From Nitrospirota bacterium (GTDB lineage Bacteria > Nitrospirota > Nitrospiria > SBBL01 > JAADHI01): a DNA stretch of 51,484 nucleotides. The notes beneath the pieces are model-generated. The model worked only from the letters and a program-made list of their open reading frames with translations, was not told the origin of the DNA and did no database searches. Positions 8,262-17,578 of this stretch are shown here, piece after piece. The position numbers and the translations under genes were made by a program. Numbering within the stretch: position 1 is the first letter of the stretch; each line of letters opens with the position of its first letter. The DNA lies in contig JAJDBT010000031.1 in NCBI GenBank assembly GCA_029261215.1, positions 1-51,484 of the forward strand. Direction: 5' to 3'.

Positions 8262-9257
8262 ATGACCTCACTTGTTGACCCATACCAAAGATCCATTACC
8301 TATATGAGGGTATCCATAACAGATCGCTGCAACCTGAGATGCGTGTATTGTATGCCAGAGGAGGGCTTAAACTGGACTCCAAGCGATGAAATATTATCTT
8401 ATGATGAAATGTTACGCATTATTAGTGTCGCAGCAAAAAGAGGGCTGAAGAAGGTTAGAATTACTGGCGGTGAACCGCTTGTTCGGAAAGGGGTCATTGG
8501 CTTTGTTGATCAGTTGAATCGAATTCCCGGAATTGAAGAGCTGGCGCTGACAACAAATGCTGTTTTTCTCAAACAAATGGCGGGTGACCTTTATAAAGCC
8601 GGGTTAAGAAAAATTAATATCAGCCTCGATTCTCTAAACCCTAAAACATTTGCGGAAGTTGTTCGTCGCGATATTTTTGACATGGTTTGGGAAGGGATTG
8701 AAGAAGCTGAGCGAGTCGGGTTTACACCACTTAAGATCAATGTCGTTCTTCAACAGGGTGTTAATGACCATGAAGTGGTTGACTTTGTCAATTTGACCCG
8801 ACGCAAGCCTTATCATGTGCGGTTTATCGAATATATGCCGTGTGCCAACTGGGATACATGGGTTAAAACATACAAGCCTTTTCAGGCAGTTGTTGATGAA
8901 GTTGAAGAAAAATTCGGACAGTTGATCCCGGTCAATGGTTCAAATGAAAATAATTCTGGCCCCGCTGAAAACTTTAGATTACCAGGTGCACCTGGGGTTG
9001 TCGGTTTTATTCATGCCGTTAGTCATGATTTTTGTGATACCTGTAATCGTGTGCGTCTCACTGCTGATGGTCAGATCCGTCCTTGTCTTTTTTCGGAGAT
9101 TGCCGTGGATTTTCGTGATGCGATCCGAAATGGGTGTGGCGACGATGAGATTGCAGGATTACTGGATCAGGTTTTATATGTTAAGCCCGAATATCATGAG
9201 TTGGATATGATTGCCCAAGAGAAAAAATTGACCACAATGGTCAATATTGGTGGTTAA
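8262..9257 (+). CDS. moaA: GTP 3',8-cyclase MoaA
   Basis: 331 residues, the normal length. This radical-SAM enzyme converts GTP to the cyclic intermediate of molybdenum-cofactor synthesis. The first cluster site CxxxCxxC is at Cys23, Cys27 and Cys30 (TDRCNLRCVYC), followed by the SAM motif TGGEPL. The second cluster is held by FCDTCNRVRL and a later Cys in RPCLF. The protein ends in the Gly-Gly pair needed for activity. It is a single-gene unit with its own promoter and terminator; no other cofactor gene is in the window. A molybdoenzyme must exist elsewhere in the genome. Confidence 0.95.
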   Translation: MTSLVDPYQRSITYMRVSITDRCNLRCVYCMPEEGLNWTPSDEILSYDEMLRIISVAAKRGLKKVRITGGEPLVRKGVIGFVDQLNRIPGIEELALTTNAVFLKQMAGDLYKAGLRKINISLDSLNPKTFAEVVRRDIFDMVWEGIEEAERVGFTPLKINVVLQQGVNDHEVVDFVNLTRRKPYHVRFIEYMPCANWDTWVKTYKPFQAVVDEVEEKFGQLIPVNGSNENNSGPAENFRLPGAPGVVGFIHAVSHDFCDTCNRVRLTADGQIRPCLFSEIAVDFRDAIRNGCGDDEIAGLLDQVLYVKPEYHELDMIAQEKKLTTMVNIGG

Positions 9258-9280
9258 CAGAATCAATTTTATATGAGTTC

Positions 9281-9312
9281 AAAAAAAAGAGGCTTAGAGC
9301 CTCTTTTTTTTG
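9281..9312 (+). terminator. Rho-independent terminator after moaA
   Basis: A hairpin of AGAGGCT and AGCCTCT with a three-base loop, flanked by eight As before and a run of eight Ts after. It is A/T symmetrical, so it could work in both directions. It closes the moaA transcript. Confidence 0.9.
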
Positions 9313-9374
9313 TTTCTATCGTCTGAGCAGGAGCGATGATTTCCCTTGTCTTAGTTAGATAGATAGACGATATC

Positions 9375-9403
9375 TTGCAAAGCAATAGGTAATTCGCTAT
9401 ATT
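9375..9403 (+). promoter_or_regulatory. Sigma70-like promoter before the FGE-fold gene
   Basis: TTGCAA at 9375-9380, 17-base spacer and TATATT at 9398-9403, about 50 bases upstream of the ATG. Boxes are near consensus with ideal spacing. Confidence 0.5.
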
Positions 9404-9455
9404 TAGAATCCTTTTTATAAAGATCGTATTAGCACATTATTTGGAGCGTTGCCTA

Positions 9456-10364
9456 ATGAGTCTCAGGGGAATTTTAATTGTTTCGGGTTTTATGATTTTT
9501 TTCACAGTCCTTATTTCCATTGCGATGGTTTATGAATCTTTTAAGTCTCAAAAGATGCAGGCCTCCGCAAAGTCGATTAAGGTGAAAGAACGATCTTTAG
9601 CTGAGCTTAAACAGGTCGATTTTAGTGTGTTTGAGACGATTCAAGGCGGAGATGCGCGTGAAATGGTGCTCATCCCTTCGGGGTCTTTTACGATGGGTGG
9701 CGGAAGCGAAGGCGATTTTGACGAACAACCGCAACGCGTTATATATTTAGATGCATTCTACATGGACAAATACGAAGTAACGAATGCCAACTATCGTCGT
9801 TTTACGCAAATGTTGAAACGTCCTGACCCGGTGATTCCTGTTTTTGAAGATGATACGGCTTTATTATTGGGCGACCTTCAACCCGTTGTCGGAGTAACGT
9901 GGCTTGAAGCGGTTGCATATTGTCAATGGGCTGGTAATCGCCTTCCCACTGAAGCCGAATGGGAAAAAGCGGCACGAGGCCCGGATGGCGCTAAATATCC
10001 TTGGGGAGATCCCTTTCATCCTAAAGTTGTGAATGGCCGTGGAGATGAGGATGGTTTTAAATATTCTGCCCCAGTAGGAAGTTTCGAGGAAGGCAGGAGC
10101 CCATACGGACTTTATGACATGTCTGGGAATGTGTCTGAGTGGGTTTCAGACTGGTATGACCAATTTTACTATAAAGATGCACCTTTTAAAAATCCGACTG
10201 GACCGAGTGATCCTGGCATTATTAAAGTTCTTTCGTATCGAGGTGGTTCATTTCATAACACGGCACATGATTTAAGGGCTTCAAAGCGGTTTGGCGGAGC
10301 ACACCCGGAAAGAGGAGAAAGTTCAGTCGGAATCAGATGTGCAAGAGACTATAGTAGCGAATGA
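9456..10364 (+). CDS. Membrane-anchored FGE-sulfatase-fold protein (SUMF1-like)
   Basis: 302 residues: a short N-terminal membrane helix (GILIVSGFMIFFTVLISIAM), a linker, then a complete FGE-sulfatase domain. Family motifs in order are MVLIPSGSFTMGG, EVTNANYRRF, RLPTEAEWEKAARG, YGLYDMSGNVSEWVSDWY and RGGSFHN...VGIRCARD. True aerobic formylglycine-generating enzymes use two copper-binding cysteines in the segment after RGGS; here that segment has none. A sulfatase-activating role is therefore unlikely. Relatives with this fold include NirV, PvdO and EgtB-type proteins, and the actual role is unknown. The start is ATG 9456 with GGAG nine bases upstream. The anchor suggests a periplasmic domain. 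Confidence 0.8.
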   Translation: MSLRGILIVSGFMIFFTVLISIAMVYESFKSQKMQASAKSIKVKERSLAELKQVDFSVFETIQGGDAREMVLIPSGSFTMGGGSEGDFDEQPQRVIYLDAFYMDKYEVTNANYRRFTQMLKRPDPVIPVFEDDTALLLGDLQPVVGVTWLEAVAYCQWAGNRLPTEAEWEKAARGPDGAKYPWGDPFHPKVVNGRGDEDGFKYSAPVGSFEEGRSPYGLYDMSGNVSEWVSDWYDQFYYKDAPFKNPTGPSDPGIIKVLSYRGGSFHNTAHDLRASKRFGGAHPERGESSVGIRCARDYSSE

Positions 10365-10542
10365 CAGAACCATTGTGGGATTAAAAATTTCGTGAAAGAC
10401 CTTTTCACATCTTTTCTCTCCAGCATGGCTTGACGATTCTTTAGGCTAAATTTCAGATAGTGACTAAAACTGGTTGTTGTGTGGACGTTTTTTGATGCGT
10501 ATTCGTTCGTGTTGTGTTCTATGAATAAGGTGGTGATCCGAA

Positions 10543-10623
10543 ATGGGAAATGTTGTGTTGATTGGGGCAATGGTCTTTCTTCTTTTTCTTGCGGGATTAT
10601 CGGCAAAACCACCGAGTGACTAG
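10543..10623 (+). CDS. Possible 26-residue single-span membrane protein
   Basis: ATG at 10543 opens a short frame reading MGNVVLIGAMVFLLFLAGLSAK and ending PPSD. It is almost wholly one hydrophobic helix with a polar tail, the profile of small membrane proteins. An AAGGTGG stretch upstream is a weak ribosome-binding site at slightly long spacing. The other 300 bases between the FGE-fold gene and lepA (10365-10664) hold nothing else I can support. It may be chance. Confidence 0.3.
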   Translation: MGNVVLIGAMVFLLFLAGLSAKPPSD

Positions 10624-10664
10624 CACATTAATAATAGAAATGTACGATTTTTAAAAAGGCCTCT

Positions 10665-12476
10665 TTGGAAACAGGTATTCAGCAAAACAACATTCGTAAT
10701 TTTTCAATTGTTGCTCATATTGATCATGGAAAGTCTACTTTAGCAGATCGTCTGCTTGAGTTTTCTGGCGCTGTTACGACGCGAGAGTCAAAAGATCAGC
10801 TTTTGGATGACATGGATCTGGAGCGAGAGCGTGGGATTACGATTAAAGCACACGCTGTTCGGATTACTTATCAAGCCGAAAATGGGACCCGTTATACCTT
10901 TCATTTAATCGATACCCCTGGACATGTTGATTTCTCTTATGAGGTCTCCAGAAGCCTTGCTGCATGTGAAGGGGCATTGCTGGTTGTCGATGCGTCGCAA
11001 GGGGTTGAGGCACAAACCATTGCGAATGCCTATCTTGCGATCGACGCGGGCCTTGAAATTATCCCCATCATTAATAAAATCGATCTTCCGAGCGCAGACG
11101 TTGAAAATACACGGGAGCAAATTGAAGAAATCCTTGGCTTGGATGCATCTCAAGCCATTCCAACGAGCGCCAAAGAGGGCATCGGAATCCGGGAAATTTT
11201 GGAAGCCATTGTGAAGCATGTCCCACCGCCCAGTGGTGATTGCAATGAACCGCTTCAGGGACTGATCATTGATTCGTGGTTTGATAACTATCAGGGTGCT
11301 GTCATCCTGGTGAAGATCGTTAATGGCCATTTGGAGAAGGGGACTCATATTCGCTTGATGTCCACCCAAAAAAATCATGAAGTACTTTCTTTGGGGGTTT
11401 TTTGCCCAAAACCGACAGTCCTTGATCGTCTTTCAGTGGGGGAGGTCGGCTATATTATTGCGGGCATACGAGATGTTGGAGATACAAAAATTGGTGATAC
11501 GGTTACAGAAGTTAAAAGACCTGCCTTAAGTCCAATCCCAGGCTATAAAGAAGTCAAACCCATGGTTTTTTGCGGGCTTTATACCATAGACACCGATCGG
11601 TTTGAAGATCTGCGAGATGCCCTGGAAAAGCTGCGTCTAAATGACTCCTCGTTTCAATTTGAGCCCGAAACGTCATTGGCCTTGGGTTTTGGTTTTCGTT
11701 GTGGTTTTTTGGGTTTACTCCATATGGAAATTATCAAAGAGCGGCTTGAAAGAGAGTATCGTTTGTCGTTGATTGGAACGGCTCCAACCGTTGTGTATCA
11801 TGTGACCACAGTAAAAGGTGAAGTCCAGAAGATTGATAATCCCGCTCAATTACCGCCAGTAGGGCAGATTGTCTCTTTTCAAGAGCCTTTTATCAAGGGT
11901 GTGATTATTTCACGCAGCGATTTTTTAGGGGCCATATTAAAACTTTGTCAGGATCGTCGCGGGACTCAAGTTGACCTGAAATATCTGGATGCACAACGGG
12001 TGATGCTGACCTATGAATTGCCGCTCAATGAAGTTGTGCTTGATTTTTATGATCGCTTAAAATCTGTCTCCAAAGGGTATGCCTCTTTCGACTATGAAGT
12101 CACGGGGTATCAGGATGCAGACCTGGTTAAGGTCGATTTGATGTTGAATGGGGAGGTTGTTGACGCACTCTCCTTTATTACGGATCGCAAAAAATCATAC
12201 CTCCGGGCCAGGCAGCTTGCTGAAAAAATGAAAACGATTATTCCAAGGCAAATGTTTGAAGTCGCGATTCAGGCCGCAATTGGGGCGAAGATTATTGCGA
12301 GAGAAACCGTGACCGCCCTTAAAAAAAATGTAACCGCAAAGTGTTACGGTGGCGACATTACACGAAAGAGGAAATTATGGGAGAAGCAGAAGGAAGGCAA
12401 GAAGCGGATGAAGCAGGTCGGTCGGGTGGAAATCCCACAGGAAGCCTTTCTGGCGGTTCTCAAGGTGCAGGAATAA
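10665..12476 (+). CDS. lepA: Elongation factor 4 (LepA, back-translocating GTPase)
   Basis: 603 residues, the typical length. This ribosome-bound GTPase acts on stalled or mis-translocated ribosomes. The P-loop is AHIDHGKST at 17-25, the switch II region holds [16 protein letters not shown], and the G4 motif is NKID. The EF-G-like domains and the LepA-specific C-terminal domain ([22 protein letters not shown]) are complete. The start is TTG with an AAGG box just upstream. Its stop overlaps the lepB start as TAATG, so the two are translationally coupled, the same gene pair as in E. coli. Confidence 0.95.
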   Translation: METGIQQNNIRNFSIVAHIDHGKSTLADRLLEFSGAVTTRESKDQLLDDMDLERERGITIKAHAVRITYQAENGTRYTFHLIDTPGHVDFSYEVSRSLAACEGALLVVDASQGVEAQTIANAYLAIDAGLEIIPIINKIDLPSADVENTREQIEEILGLDASQAIPTSAKEGIGIREILEAIVKHVPPPSGDCNEPLQGLIIDSWFDNYQGAVILVKIVNGHLEKGTHIRLMSTQKNHEVLSLGVFCPKPTVLDRLSVGEVGYIIAGIRDVGDTKIGDTVTEVKRPALSPIPGYKEVKPMVFCGLYTIDTDRFEDLRDALEKLRLNDSSFQFEPETSLALGFGFRCGFLGLLHMEIIKERLEREYRLSLIGTAPTVVYHVTTVKGEVQKIDNPAQLPPVGQIVSFQEPFIKGVIISRSDFLGAILKLCQDRRGTQVDLKYLDAQRVMLTYELPLNEVVLDFYDRLKSVSKGYASFDYEVTGYQDADLVKVDLMLNGEVVDALSFITDRKKSYLRARQLAEKMKTIIPRQMFEVAIQAAIGAKIIARETVTALKKNVTAKCYGGDITRKRKLWEKQKEGKKRMKQVGRVEIPQEAFLAVLKVQE

Positions 12477-13120
12477 TGCACCCTGATGATTTAAGCCGAA
12501 AATCGATTTGGCGCGAATACGCAGAAACCCTTGTCATTGCCATTGTTTTAGCTCTGTTTATCCGGACTTTTGTCGTCCAGGCATTTAAAATTCCCTCAGG
12601 ATCCATGATTCCCACACTTCAAATTGGAGATCACATCCTCGTAAGCAAATTTATTTATGGCATTCGTCTTCCTTTTACGGATTTTGTTGTTGTTCCGATT
12701 TCCAAGCCCGATCGGGGCGATATCATTGTCTTTCGATTTCCAAAGGACGAATCAAAAGATTTTATCAAGCGCGTGGTCGGGGTTCCCGGAGATAAGATTG
12801 AACTTAGAGAAAAAGTACTGTATGTCAATGATGTTGAACAAAGCGAATCATTTACCAACCATGGAGCAGATGAGGCGCCCTTCAGAATCGTCCCGGAGCG
12901 CGATAATTTTGGCCCGGTCAGTGTCCCTGAAAATGCCTATTTTGTGATGGGTGATAATCGTGATCACAGTCTCGATTCCCGCTTTTGGGGTTTTGTCGAT
13001 TTTTCAAAAATAAAAGGCGAGGCTTTTCTTATTTACTGGTCCTGGGACAAGGAGAAATCCTTTTTTGACTGGATCGGCGGTTGGGGACGTTGGGAACGAA
13101 TCGGGAAAATTATTCGTTAA
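12476..13120 (+). CDS. lepB: Signal peptidase I
   Basis: 214 residues starting at the ATG that overlaps the lepA stop by one base. An earlier in-frame start inside lepA exists but is not needed. An N-terminal membrane helix (TLVIAIVLALFIRTFVVQAF) is followed by the catalytic serine in PSGSM (Ser43) and the general-base lysine in FIKRVVG (Lys98). The C-terminal box is GDNRDHSLDSRFWGFV. It removes signal peptides on the outer face of the inner membrane. It is shorter than the E. coli enzyme and resembles the compact single-anchor form. Confidence 0.95.
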   Translation: MHPDDLSRKSIWREYAETLVIAIVLALFIRTFVVQAFKIPSGSMIPTLQIGDHILVSKFIYGIRLPFTDFVVVPISKPDRGDIIVFRFPKDESKDFIKRVVGVPGDKIELREKVLYVNDVEQSESFTNHGADEAPFRIVPERDNFGPVSVPENAYFVMGDNRDHSLDSRFWGFVDFSKIKGEAFLIYWSWDKEKSFFDWIGGWGRWERIGKIIR

Positions 13121-13139
13121 ATTTAGAGAAAACCTGCGT

Positions 13140-14126
13140 ATGAATCAAAAAAAACAACGATTTAATGCCCTTTTGAATGAATTTTCCGGCCGTAGAGTCC
13201 TCGTTCTCGGTGATTTAATGTTGGATCATTATATCTGGGGAACAGTTAAGCGGATTTCTCCGGAAGCTCCGGTGCCTGTGGTGGATGTCAATTCCGAATC
13301 TCTCCTTCTCGGGGGTGCAGGCAATGTGCTCAATAATATTTTGGGACTCGGCGGTCAGGTCTCTTTTTGTAGTGTGATCGGGTCAGATAGTGCAGGGCAG
13401 TGGATCAAAGAACGTATGGCCTCAAAAGGCGTCGATCTCGCCGGATTGATTGTTGAGGCCAAGCGGCCGACGACAAAAAAAACGCGTATTATTGCACATC
13501 AGCAACAAGTGGTGCGTTTCGATCATGAAGATCGCAGTGTATTACCAGCGAAGACGAATCGTCTGCTGGTTGATTATGTTTTGCGTGAGCTTCCTCGTGT
13601 GGACTGCCTTGCCATTTCGGACTATTCAAAAGGGGTCGTGACGAGTTATTTGCTTCGAAAAGTCCTTCCTGCGGCGCGTGAACAAGGGATCCCCATTATT
13701 GTTGACCCAAAGGTCAATCATTTCAACTTGTACAAAAATGTGACCTTGGTGACTCCGAATAATCTGGAGGCCTCCCAGGCTTCCGGGATTGATATCCACG
13801 ATGAATCGTCTTTACTTAAGGCGGGAGAAGCCATTTTAAAAAAACTGTCGTGTGATGCGGCCTTAATTACTCGGGGAGAGCACGGCATGAGTCTGTTTGA
13901 AAAGGATGGCGCCATCACGCATATTCCGACAGATGCAAAGGCGGTGTTTGATGTGACGGGTGCGGGCGATACGGTTTTAAGTACGCTGTCCCTCGCATTG
14001 GCGGTTGGAGCACCCTTGCCGGATGCCGCAAGGTTGTCTAATCTTGCGGCGGGCATTGTTGTGGGCATTGTCGGAACGGCCGCCATTGAGCGGAAAATGC
14101 TACAACAGATGTTGTCCTCAGATTAA
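13140..14126 (+). CDS. rfaE1: D-glycero-beta-D-manno-heptose-7-phosphate kinase
   Basis: 328 residues of the PfkB (ribokinase) family matching the kinase domain of HldE. It phosphorylates heptose-7-phosphate at C1 on the way to ADP-heptose for the LPS inner core. The N-terminal signature is RRVLVLGDLMLDHYIWG, with ISPEAPVPV next. The C-terminal anion hole and catalytic base lie in DVTGAGDTVLSTL. The adenylyltransferase domain of the fused E. coli HldE is absent, so this is the split form and its partner lies outside the window. The start ATG 13140 has only a weak AGAG box; it follows lepB by 19 bases. Confidence 0.9.
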   Translation: MNQKKQRFNALLNEFSGRRVLVLGDLMLDHYIWGTVKRISPEAPVPVVDVNSESLLLGGAGNVLNNILGLGGQVSFCSVIGSDSAGQWIKERMASKGVDLAGLIVEAKRPTTKKTRIIAHQQQVVRFDHEDRSVLPAKTNRLLVDYVLRELPRVDCLAISDYSKGVVTSYLLRKVLPAAREQGIPIIVDPKVNHFNLYKNVTLVTPNNLEASQASGIDIHDESSLLKAGEAILKKLSCDAALITRGEHGMSLFEKDGAITHIPTDAKAVFDVTGAGDTVLSTLSLALAVGAPLPDAARLSNLAAGIVVGIVGTAAIERKMLQQMLSSD

Positions 14127-14129
14127 ATA

Positions 14130-14158
14130 CATCAAGACGGCTTGCATCAGTCTTGATG
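14130..14158 (+). other. Hairpin between the heptose kinase and thioesterase genes
   Basis: CATCAAGAC (14130-14138) pairs perfectly with GTCTTGATG (14150-14158) across an 11-base loop. A second, mutually exclusive hairpin (GCATCA with TGATGC, four-base loop) shares the right arm. No T-run follows. It may be an mRNA structure that separates expression of the two genes. Confidence 0.45.
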
Positions 14159-14189
14159 CCAGCATCCATGAAATATTAGACAATAAACG

Positions 14190-14702
14190 ATGCAAAAAAA
14201 ATCACTCAACCAGGTTTTACTTCAGGAAAATGATTGTTTTGGCTGTGGTCACCTCAATCCTCATGGTCTTAAAATTGAAGTGAACCGGGATCCGGAAGAT
14301 GCAAGTCGGATCGTTGGGGCATTCTATCCTGCAGCCCATATGGTTGGTTTTCCAGGAATAACGCATGGCGGGGTGATTTATACGGCCCTGGATTGTCTGG
14401 CATCATGGACGCCGACCATTCTTTTAAGCGAAATGAAAGCGGCATGGATCCTTGGTTCCGCAGCCATTCGTTATCTTCGTCCCGCTGCTCCTGCGCGACC
14501 AATCATGCTTTCTGCGCGTATCAAAGGGGGTGTTTCAAAATGGAAACCGATTGTGGTACAGGCGCAGGCACGTAATGAAACGAATCAGCTTTTAGCTGAA
14601 GGACGGTTCAAAGTTGTCCCCTTAACGCCGGATCGATTTAAAACCGTAGCGGGTTTGGATGAGGTACCGGAAAACTGGCGGCACCTCATGGGTGTGTCTT
14701 AA
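14190..14702 (+). CDS. Hot-dog fold thioesterase (PaaI-like)
   Basis: 170 residues. The N-terminal CFGCGHLNPHGLKIE motif and HGGVIYTALDCLASW mark a 4HBT/PaaI-like acyl-CoA thioesterase. The HGG segment sits at the active-site helix of the hot-dog fold. The substrate cannot be told from sequence; neighbours in LPS and membrane processes give no clear hint. No strong ribosome-binding site is seen before the ATG. It is followed closely by the YdjM-like gene. Confidence 0.75.
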   Translation: MQKKSLNQVLLQENDCFGCGHLNPHGLKIEVNRDPEDASRIVGAFYPAAHMVGFPGITHGGVIYTALDCLASWTPTILLSEMKAAWILGSAAIRYLRPAAPARPIMLSARIKGGVSKWKPIVVQAQARNETNQLLAEGRFKVVPLTPDRFKTVAGLDEVPENWRHLMGVS

Positions 14703-14724
14703 GGCGAGTTGATTAGGGTTTTCG

Positions 14725-15624
14725 ATGCCAAATACACTTGCCCACCTGGGTCTGGCTGGTCTCTTAACTCGCGGGGTTTTGCGTGATGTCGATTTAAGGT
14801 GGGTTTACATTGGGGCGATTATTTCGGATCTGCCCTGGATCTTGCCACGCAGGTTTCGTACGATTTCTCCCGGTCTTGATTTATTAGATCTCCGTCTTTA
14901 TGTCATTGTTCAGGCGACATTGTTTTTTTCTCTGATATTGAGTGCTGCATTTGCCTTAATGTCTACTTTCCCCCTGAAAAATTTCTTTGTGCTGGGTTTT
15001 GGGAGTTTTGTCCATCTCTTTTTGGATGCCTTTCAGATTAAACGTGCGAACGGTGTCCATTTTTTTGCGCCCTTCGATTGGCGGTTAACACAGTTTGCTT
15101 TTTTCTGGCCGGACAGCATTCCGACCTATTTCATCACGGCATTGGGTTTTTTGTATTTACTTCTGAATTGGAAGAAAAGTGCCCAAGGCCCGTGGCCACT
15201 TCAAATAAAGGCGAAGAGGCAGGTTTGTGGCGCAGTGATGTTGTTGGGGCTGTATTTCTTGCTGCCCTTGGCCCTTATGCGTGCACCCGAGGCAAAAAAT
15301 AATCATTTTGCAAAAACACTCCGGGAAGTGGATGCGCGACCGGGAAAACCCATTGAGTTTGATCGTGCGTTTTATCGGCATGATCCCTCACCCGGAAAAC
15401 TGCTCTCTTTTCATGGAGAGGTTTTTGAAGTTGTTGGACTCAGGCTGGATCATTCTGGGCTGATCTCTATTCGCGGAGTATTTATCGATCAAAACACGGT
15501 TCAGGTAAAAGACTACAACCTTCATTCAAGTTATTTCAGGGACAATGTAACTTATGTGGGCTTGGCCCTCATTGTCTTTTTGTGGGCATGGAGTGGTTTC
15601 CTGTCTTTTGGAAAAGTCAGATGA
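14725..15624 (+). CDS. YdjM/DUF457-like membrane metal-dependent hydrolase
   Basis: 299 residues with five or so hydrophobic helices. The N-terminus carries the family pattern NTLAHLGLAG, and further on are IISDLPW and GSFVHLFLDAF, supplying the His and Asp residues seen in the LexA-regulated YdjM and related inner-membrane putative hydrolases. The C-terminal half has a non-cytoplasmic-looking segment and a last helix. Biochemical function is not established for this family. It ends a run of genes starting at lepA. Confidence 0.6.
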   Translation: MPNTLAHLGLAGLLTRGVLRDVDLRWVYIGAIISDLPWILPRRFRTISPGLDLLDLRLYVIVQATLFFSLILSAAFALMSTFPLKNFFVLGFGSFVHLFLDAFQIKRANGVHFFAPFDWRLTQFAFFWPDSIPTYFITALGFLYLLLNWKKSAQGPWPLQIKAKRQVCGAVMLLGLYFLLPLALMRAPEAKNNHFAKTLREVDARPGKPIEFDRAFYRHDPSPGKLLSFHGEVFEVVGLRLDHSGLISIRGVFIDQNTVQVKDYNLHSSYFRDNVTYVGLALIVFLWAWSGFLSFGKVR

Positions 15625-16084
15625 TCGGTATTTAGATACACGTATTTTCCAAGGGAAAGAAGATTTGTCTGAACGCATCCAGTTTTGCGAGTTCCGAGAA
15701 GTTGAGCGACAGATAGCGGAAGGCCAATATTTTCTCCCTCCAAGGTTATCCTCAAATTTAGGGGCAATCGCAGTGGTATGAAACCTTATGAGCAAAGTTA
15801 ATCCCTCATTGAATATCTCTATGAACCATATTCCATTGAGAAACTAGATGACGTCCAATCCCAACTTCTCTGGGTCGTTTTGAAAGGCCCATAAATTCCA
15901 AAGCCCTAGGGAGAAGCCGACAGAGTAAAACCCTCTGATTTTTCCCGATTGCTCGTGCGAGGGAACGAGCACGTGCCATTTTAAATACTGTGAGTGGTTT
16001 TTTATTTTAAGGTCGTGAAGGGCAGTGATTAAGCACAGTTTCAAATATGCAGGTTTTTAAAGGGGATTAGATCTGGTTTTGGGC

Positions 16085-16120
16085 AAAAAAAAGAGCCCTC
16101 AAAAAAGAGGACTCTTTTTT
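16085..16120. terminator. Bidirectional terminator between converging genes
   Basis: GAGCCCTC and GAGGACTC form an eight-pair stem with one mismatch around a six-A loop, preceded by eight As and followed by six Ts, so it can stop transcription from both sides. It closes the YdjM-like gene on the plus strand and the BamC-like gene on the minus strand. The rest of 15625-16132 shows no gene I can support, only short overlapping frames without ribosome-binding sites. Confidence 0.85.
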
Positions 16121-16132
16121 AAGATCCTTTTT

Positions 16133-16831
16133 TTAGGGTCTTTGTACTTTATCGACTGGAAGTGGGTTGATATTGAGATTGACGTGTTTTGCGGGGTCGA
16201 CTGCAGGGTTTGCAGTTGCGAGCTTCTCTTCGATGGCTTTGAAGAGGTCTTCAACTGAATATCCGGCCATTTCCTTGTTCGGATCCCCTTTGTCCCATGT
16301 TCGTTTTTCGTCATTATGAACCAAGAATTTACGTTTGATCGATATTTTTATTTTTGTGACTGTGGGCACGGCAGGAGGCGCTGCCTCCGCTTTTGCTACG
16401 GCCCCATCTGTTGCGGGCGCTTCTGCTGCCGTTTTTTCCGGTTTCGTTTCAGTCTTGGCCGGTTCGGTTGGTTTCTCAGCCACGGGTGCAGCTCCAGGAG
16501 CTGGAACTTCAATCTTTTTCAGATTAATTTTGTAGGAATCTTTGTATTGTTTCTCAACGACAGGGCTGGCTGACCAGATTTTGAAATATCGCCACTCCGG
16601 GGTCTGTACCCGGCCCTTTTCTTTTTTAATTTTCATGTTTTTATGAGGATGAACTGCAAATCCTTTCTCAGTGATAACGGCAATTGTGGCATCCCAGACC
16701 TTGTCGTAATCCTGATTAAAGAGCCGTTCCCCTTTTTTTAATTTTACCGGGGCATCGGCAGCAAAGGCAGTTATCTGCGTTGAAAATGCCAACGAGATTA
16801 GAAATAAAGAAACGAAAAATTTTCTTGTCAT
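16133..16831 (-). CDS. Secreted protein with BamC-like domain and Pro/Ala-rich linker
   Basis: 232 residues. The start at 16831 follows a GGAGGA box on the minus strand. A signal peptide (KFFVSLFLISLAFSTQITAFA) with an AFA-A cleavage site and no lipobox cysteine directs it to the periplasm. Residues about 25-95 (DYDKVWDATIAVITEKGFAVHPHK) resemble the BamC/NlpB-type fold in which a residue pair after VWDA begins a helix. A linker rich in Ala, Pro, Glu and Lys (about 96-160) separates it from a second beta-rich part (KIKISIKRKFLVHNDEKRTWDKG). I do not recognise the exact family; the BamC likeness is by pattern only. It has its own TTGACA promoter. Confidence 0.6.
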   Translation of the reverse strand: MTRKFFVSLFLISLAFSTQITAFAADAPVKLKKGERLFNQDYDKVWDATIAVITEKGFAVHPHKNMKIKKEKGRVQTPEWRYFKIWSASPVVEKQYKDSYKINLKKIEVPAPGAAPVAEKPTEPAKTETKPEKTAAEAPATDGAVAKAEAAPPAVPTVTKIKISIKRKFLVHNDEKRTWDKGDPNKEMAGYSVEDLFKAIEEKLATANPAVDPAKHVNLNINPLPVDKVQRP

Positions 16832-16865
16832 TATCTCCTCCGAGAATAGGGCCACATTGTGGGTA

Positions 16866-16894
16866 GTTTTAGACGGTTTTCGTTTTTCTGTCAA
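16866..16894 (-). promoter_or_regulatory. Sigma70 promoter for the BamC-like gene
   Basis: On the minus strand: TTGACA at 16894-16889, 17-base spacer, TAAAAC at 16871-16866, about 35 bases before the ATG at 16831. Confidence 0.65.
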
Positions 16895-17011
16895 GGAAAA
16901 ATAGGTATATGGCAGTAAAATTGGCTCAGTACTGTGTCCATTGTGTGATATCGACGTTCATTGAGGCTTTGAGGTGCTTTACTCGTCTATTGCATTATGG
17001 TACTTTAAAGC

Positions 17012-17578
17012 ATGCAATCGTTTAGAAAATATTCAAAATCTATCCTCCCTTTTTTTGTCTCCGGATTTTTGATTTTTCTCGTATTTTCCCTTTTTGTCGG
17101 TCTAAAAAAGAAAACTTTTCAGGGCCTTGCGATTGATGTGGCGCAAACGGCCGAAGTGCAGATCAAGGGACTCTCTTTTACGCAAACAGAAACAGGACAG
17201 TTGTCATGGGAACTGGTTGCAACAGAGGCTGTGCTGACGGAAAAGGGGCAGAAAGCGTTGCTTCAAAACATTTCCGTAACCATTCCTTATGGTTCGGGTT
17301 CAACGCTCTCCCTGCAAGGGGATGAAGGTTTTGTAGACACAGAGAACAAAGACTTTTCTCTGTGGAAGAAAACGGGGCTGATGACCATTAATCTGGAAAA
17401 CGGCTACACATTACAAACATCGGGTTTGAAGTGGAACGCATCTCAAAGAAAAATTATCTCGGACGGAAAAGCCTCCATTTCTGGGAGGAGCATGAGTGTA
17501 GATGGGAATTCATTGAGTGTTTCAATGGACAACCAGGAAATGACGGTTATCGGTGATGTTAAGGCCTTGGTTCATTAA
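17012..17578 (+). CDS. lptC: LPS export protein LptC
   Basis: 188 residues: a single N-terminal membrane anchor (ILPFFVSGFLIFLVFSLFVG) and a periplasmic beta-jellyroll of the LptC/YrbK type (QIKGLSFTQTETGQLSWELVATEAVL). It hands LPS from the inner-membrane LptBFG transporter to LptA. Its 3' end overlaps the start of lptA by 23 bases and lptB follows, confirming the assignment. Sequence similarity within this family is low, so context carries much of the weight. Confidence 0.85.
   Translation: MQSFRKYSKSILPFFVSGFLIFLVFSLFVGLKKKTFQGLAIDVAQTAEVQIKGLSFTQTETGQLSWELVATEAVLTEKGQKALLQNISVTIPYGSGSTLSLQGDEGFVDTENKDFSLWKKTGLMTINLENGYTLQTSGLKWNASQRKIISDGKASISGRSMSVDGNSLSVSMDNQEMTVIGDVKALVH

Noticed and set aside
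15625-16084. Short frames in the gap after the YdjM-like gene
   Set aside because: Several 60-90 residue frames overlap on both strands, none with a ribosome-binding site or recognisable sequence; only the terminator is supported.
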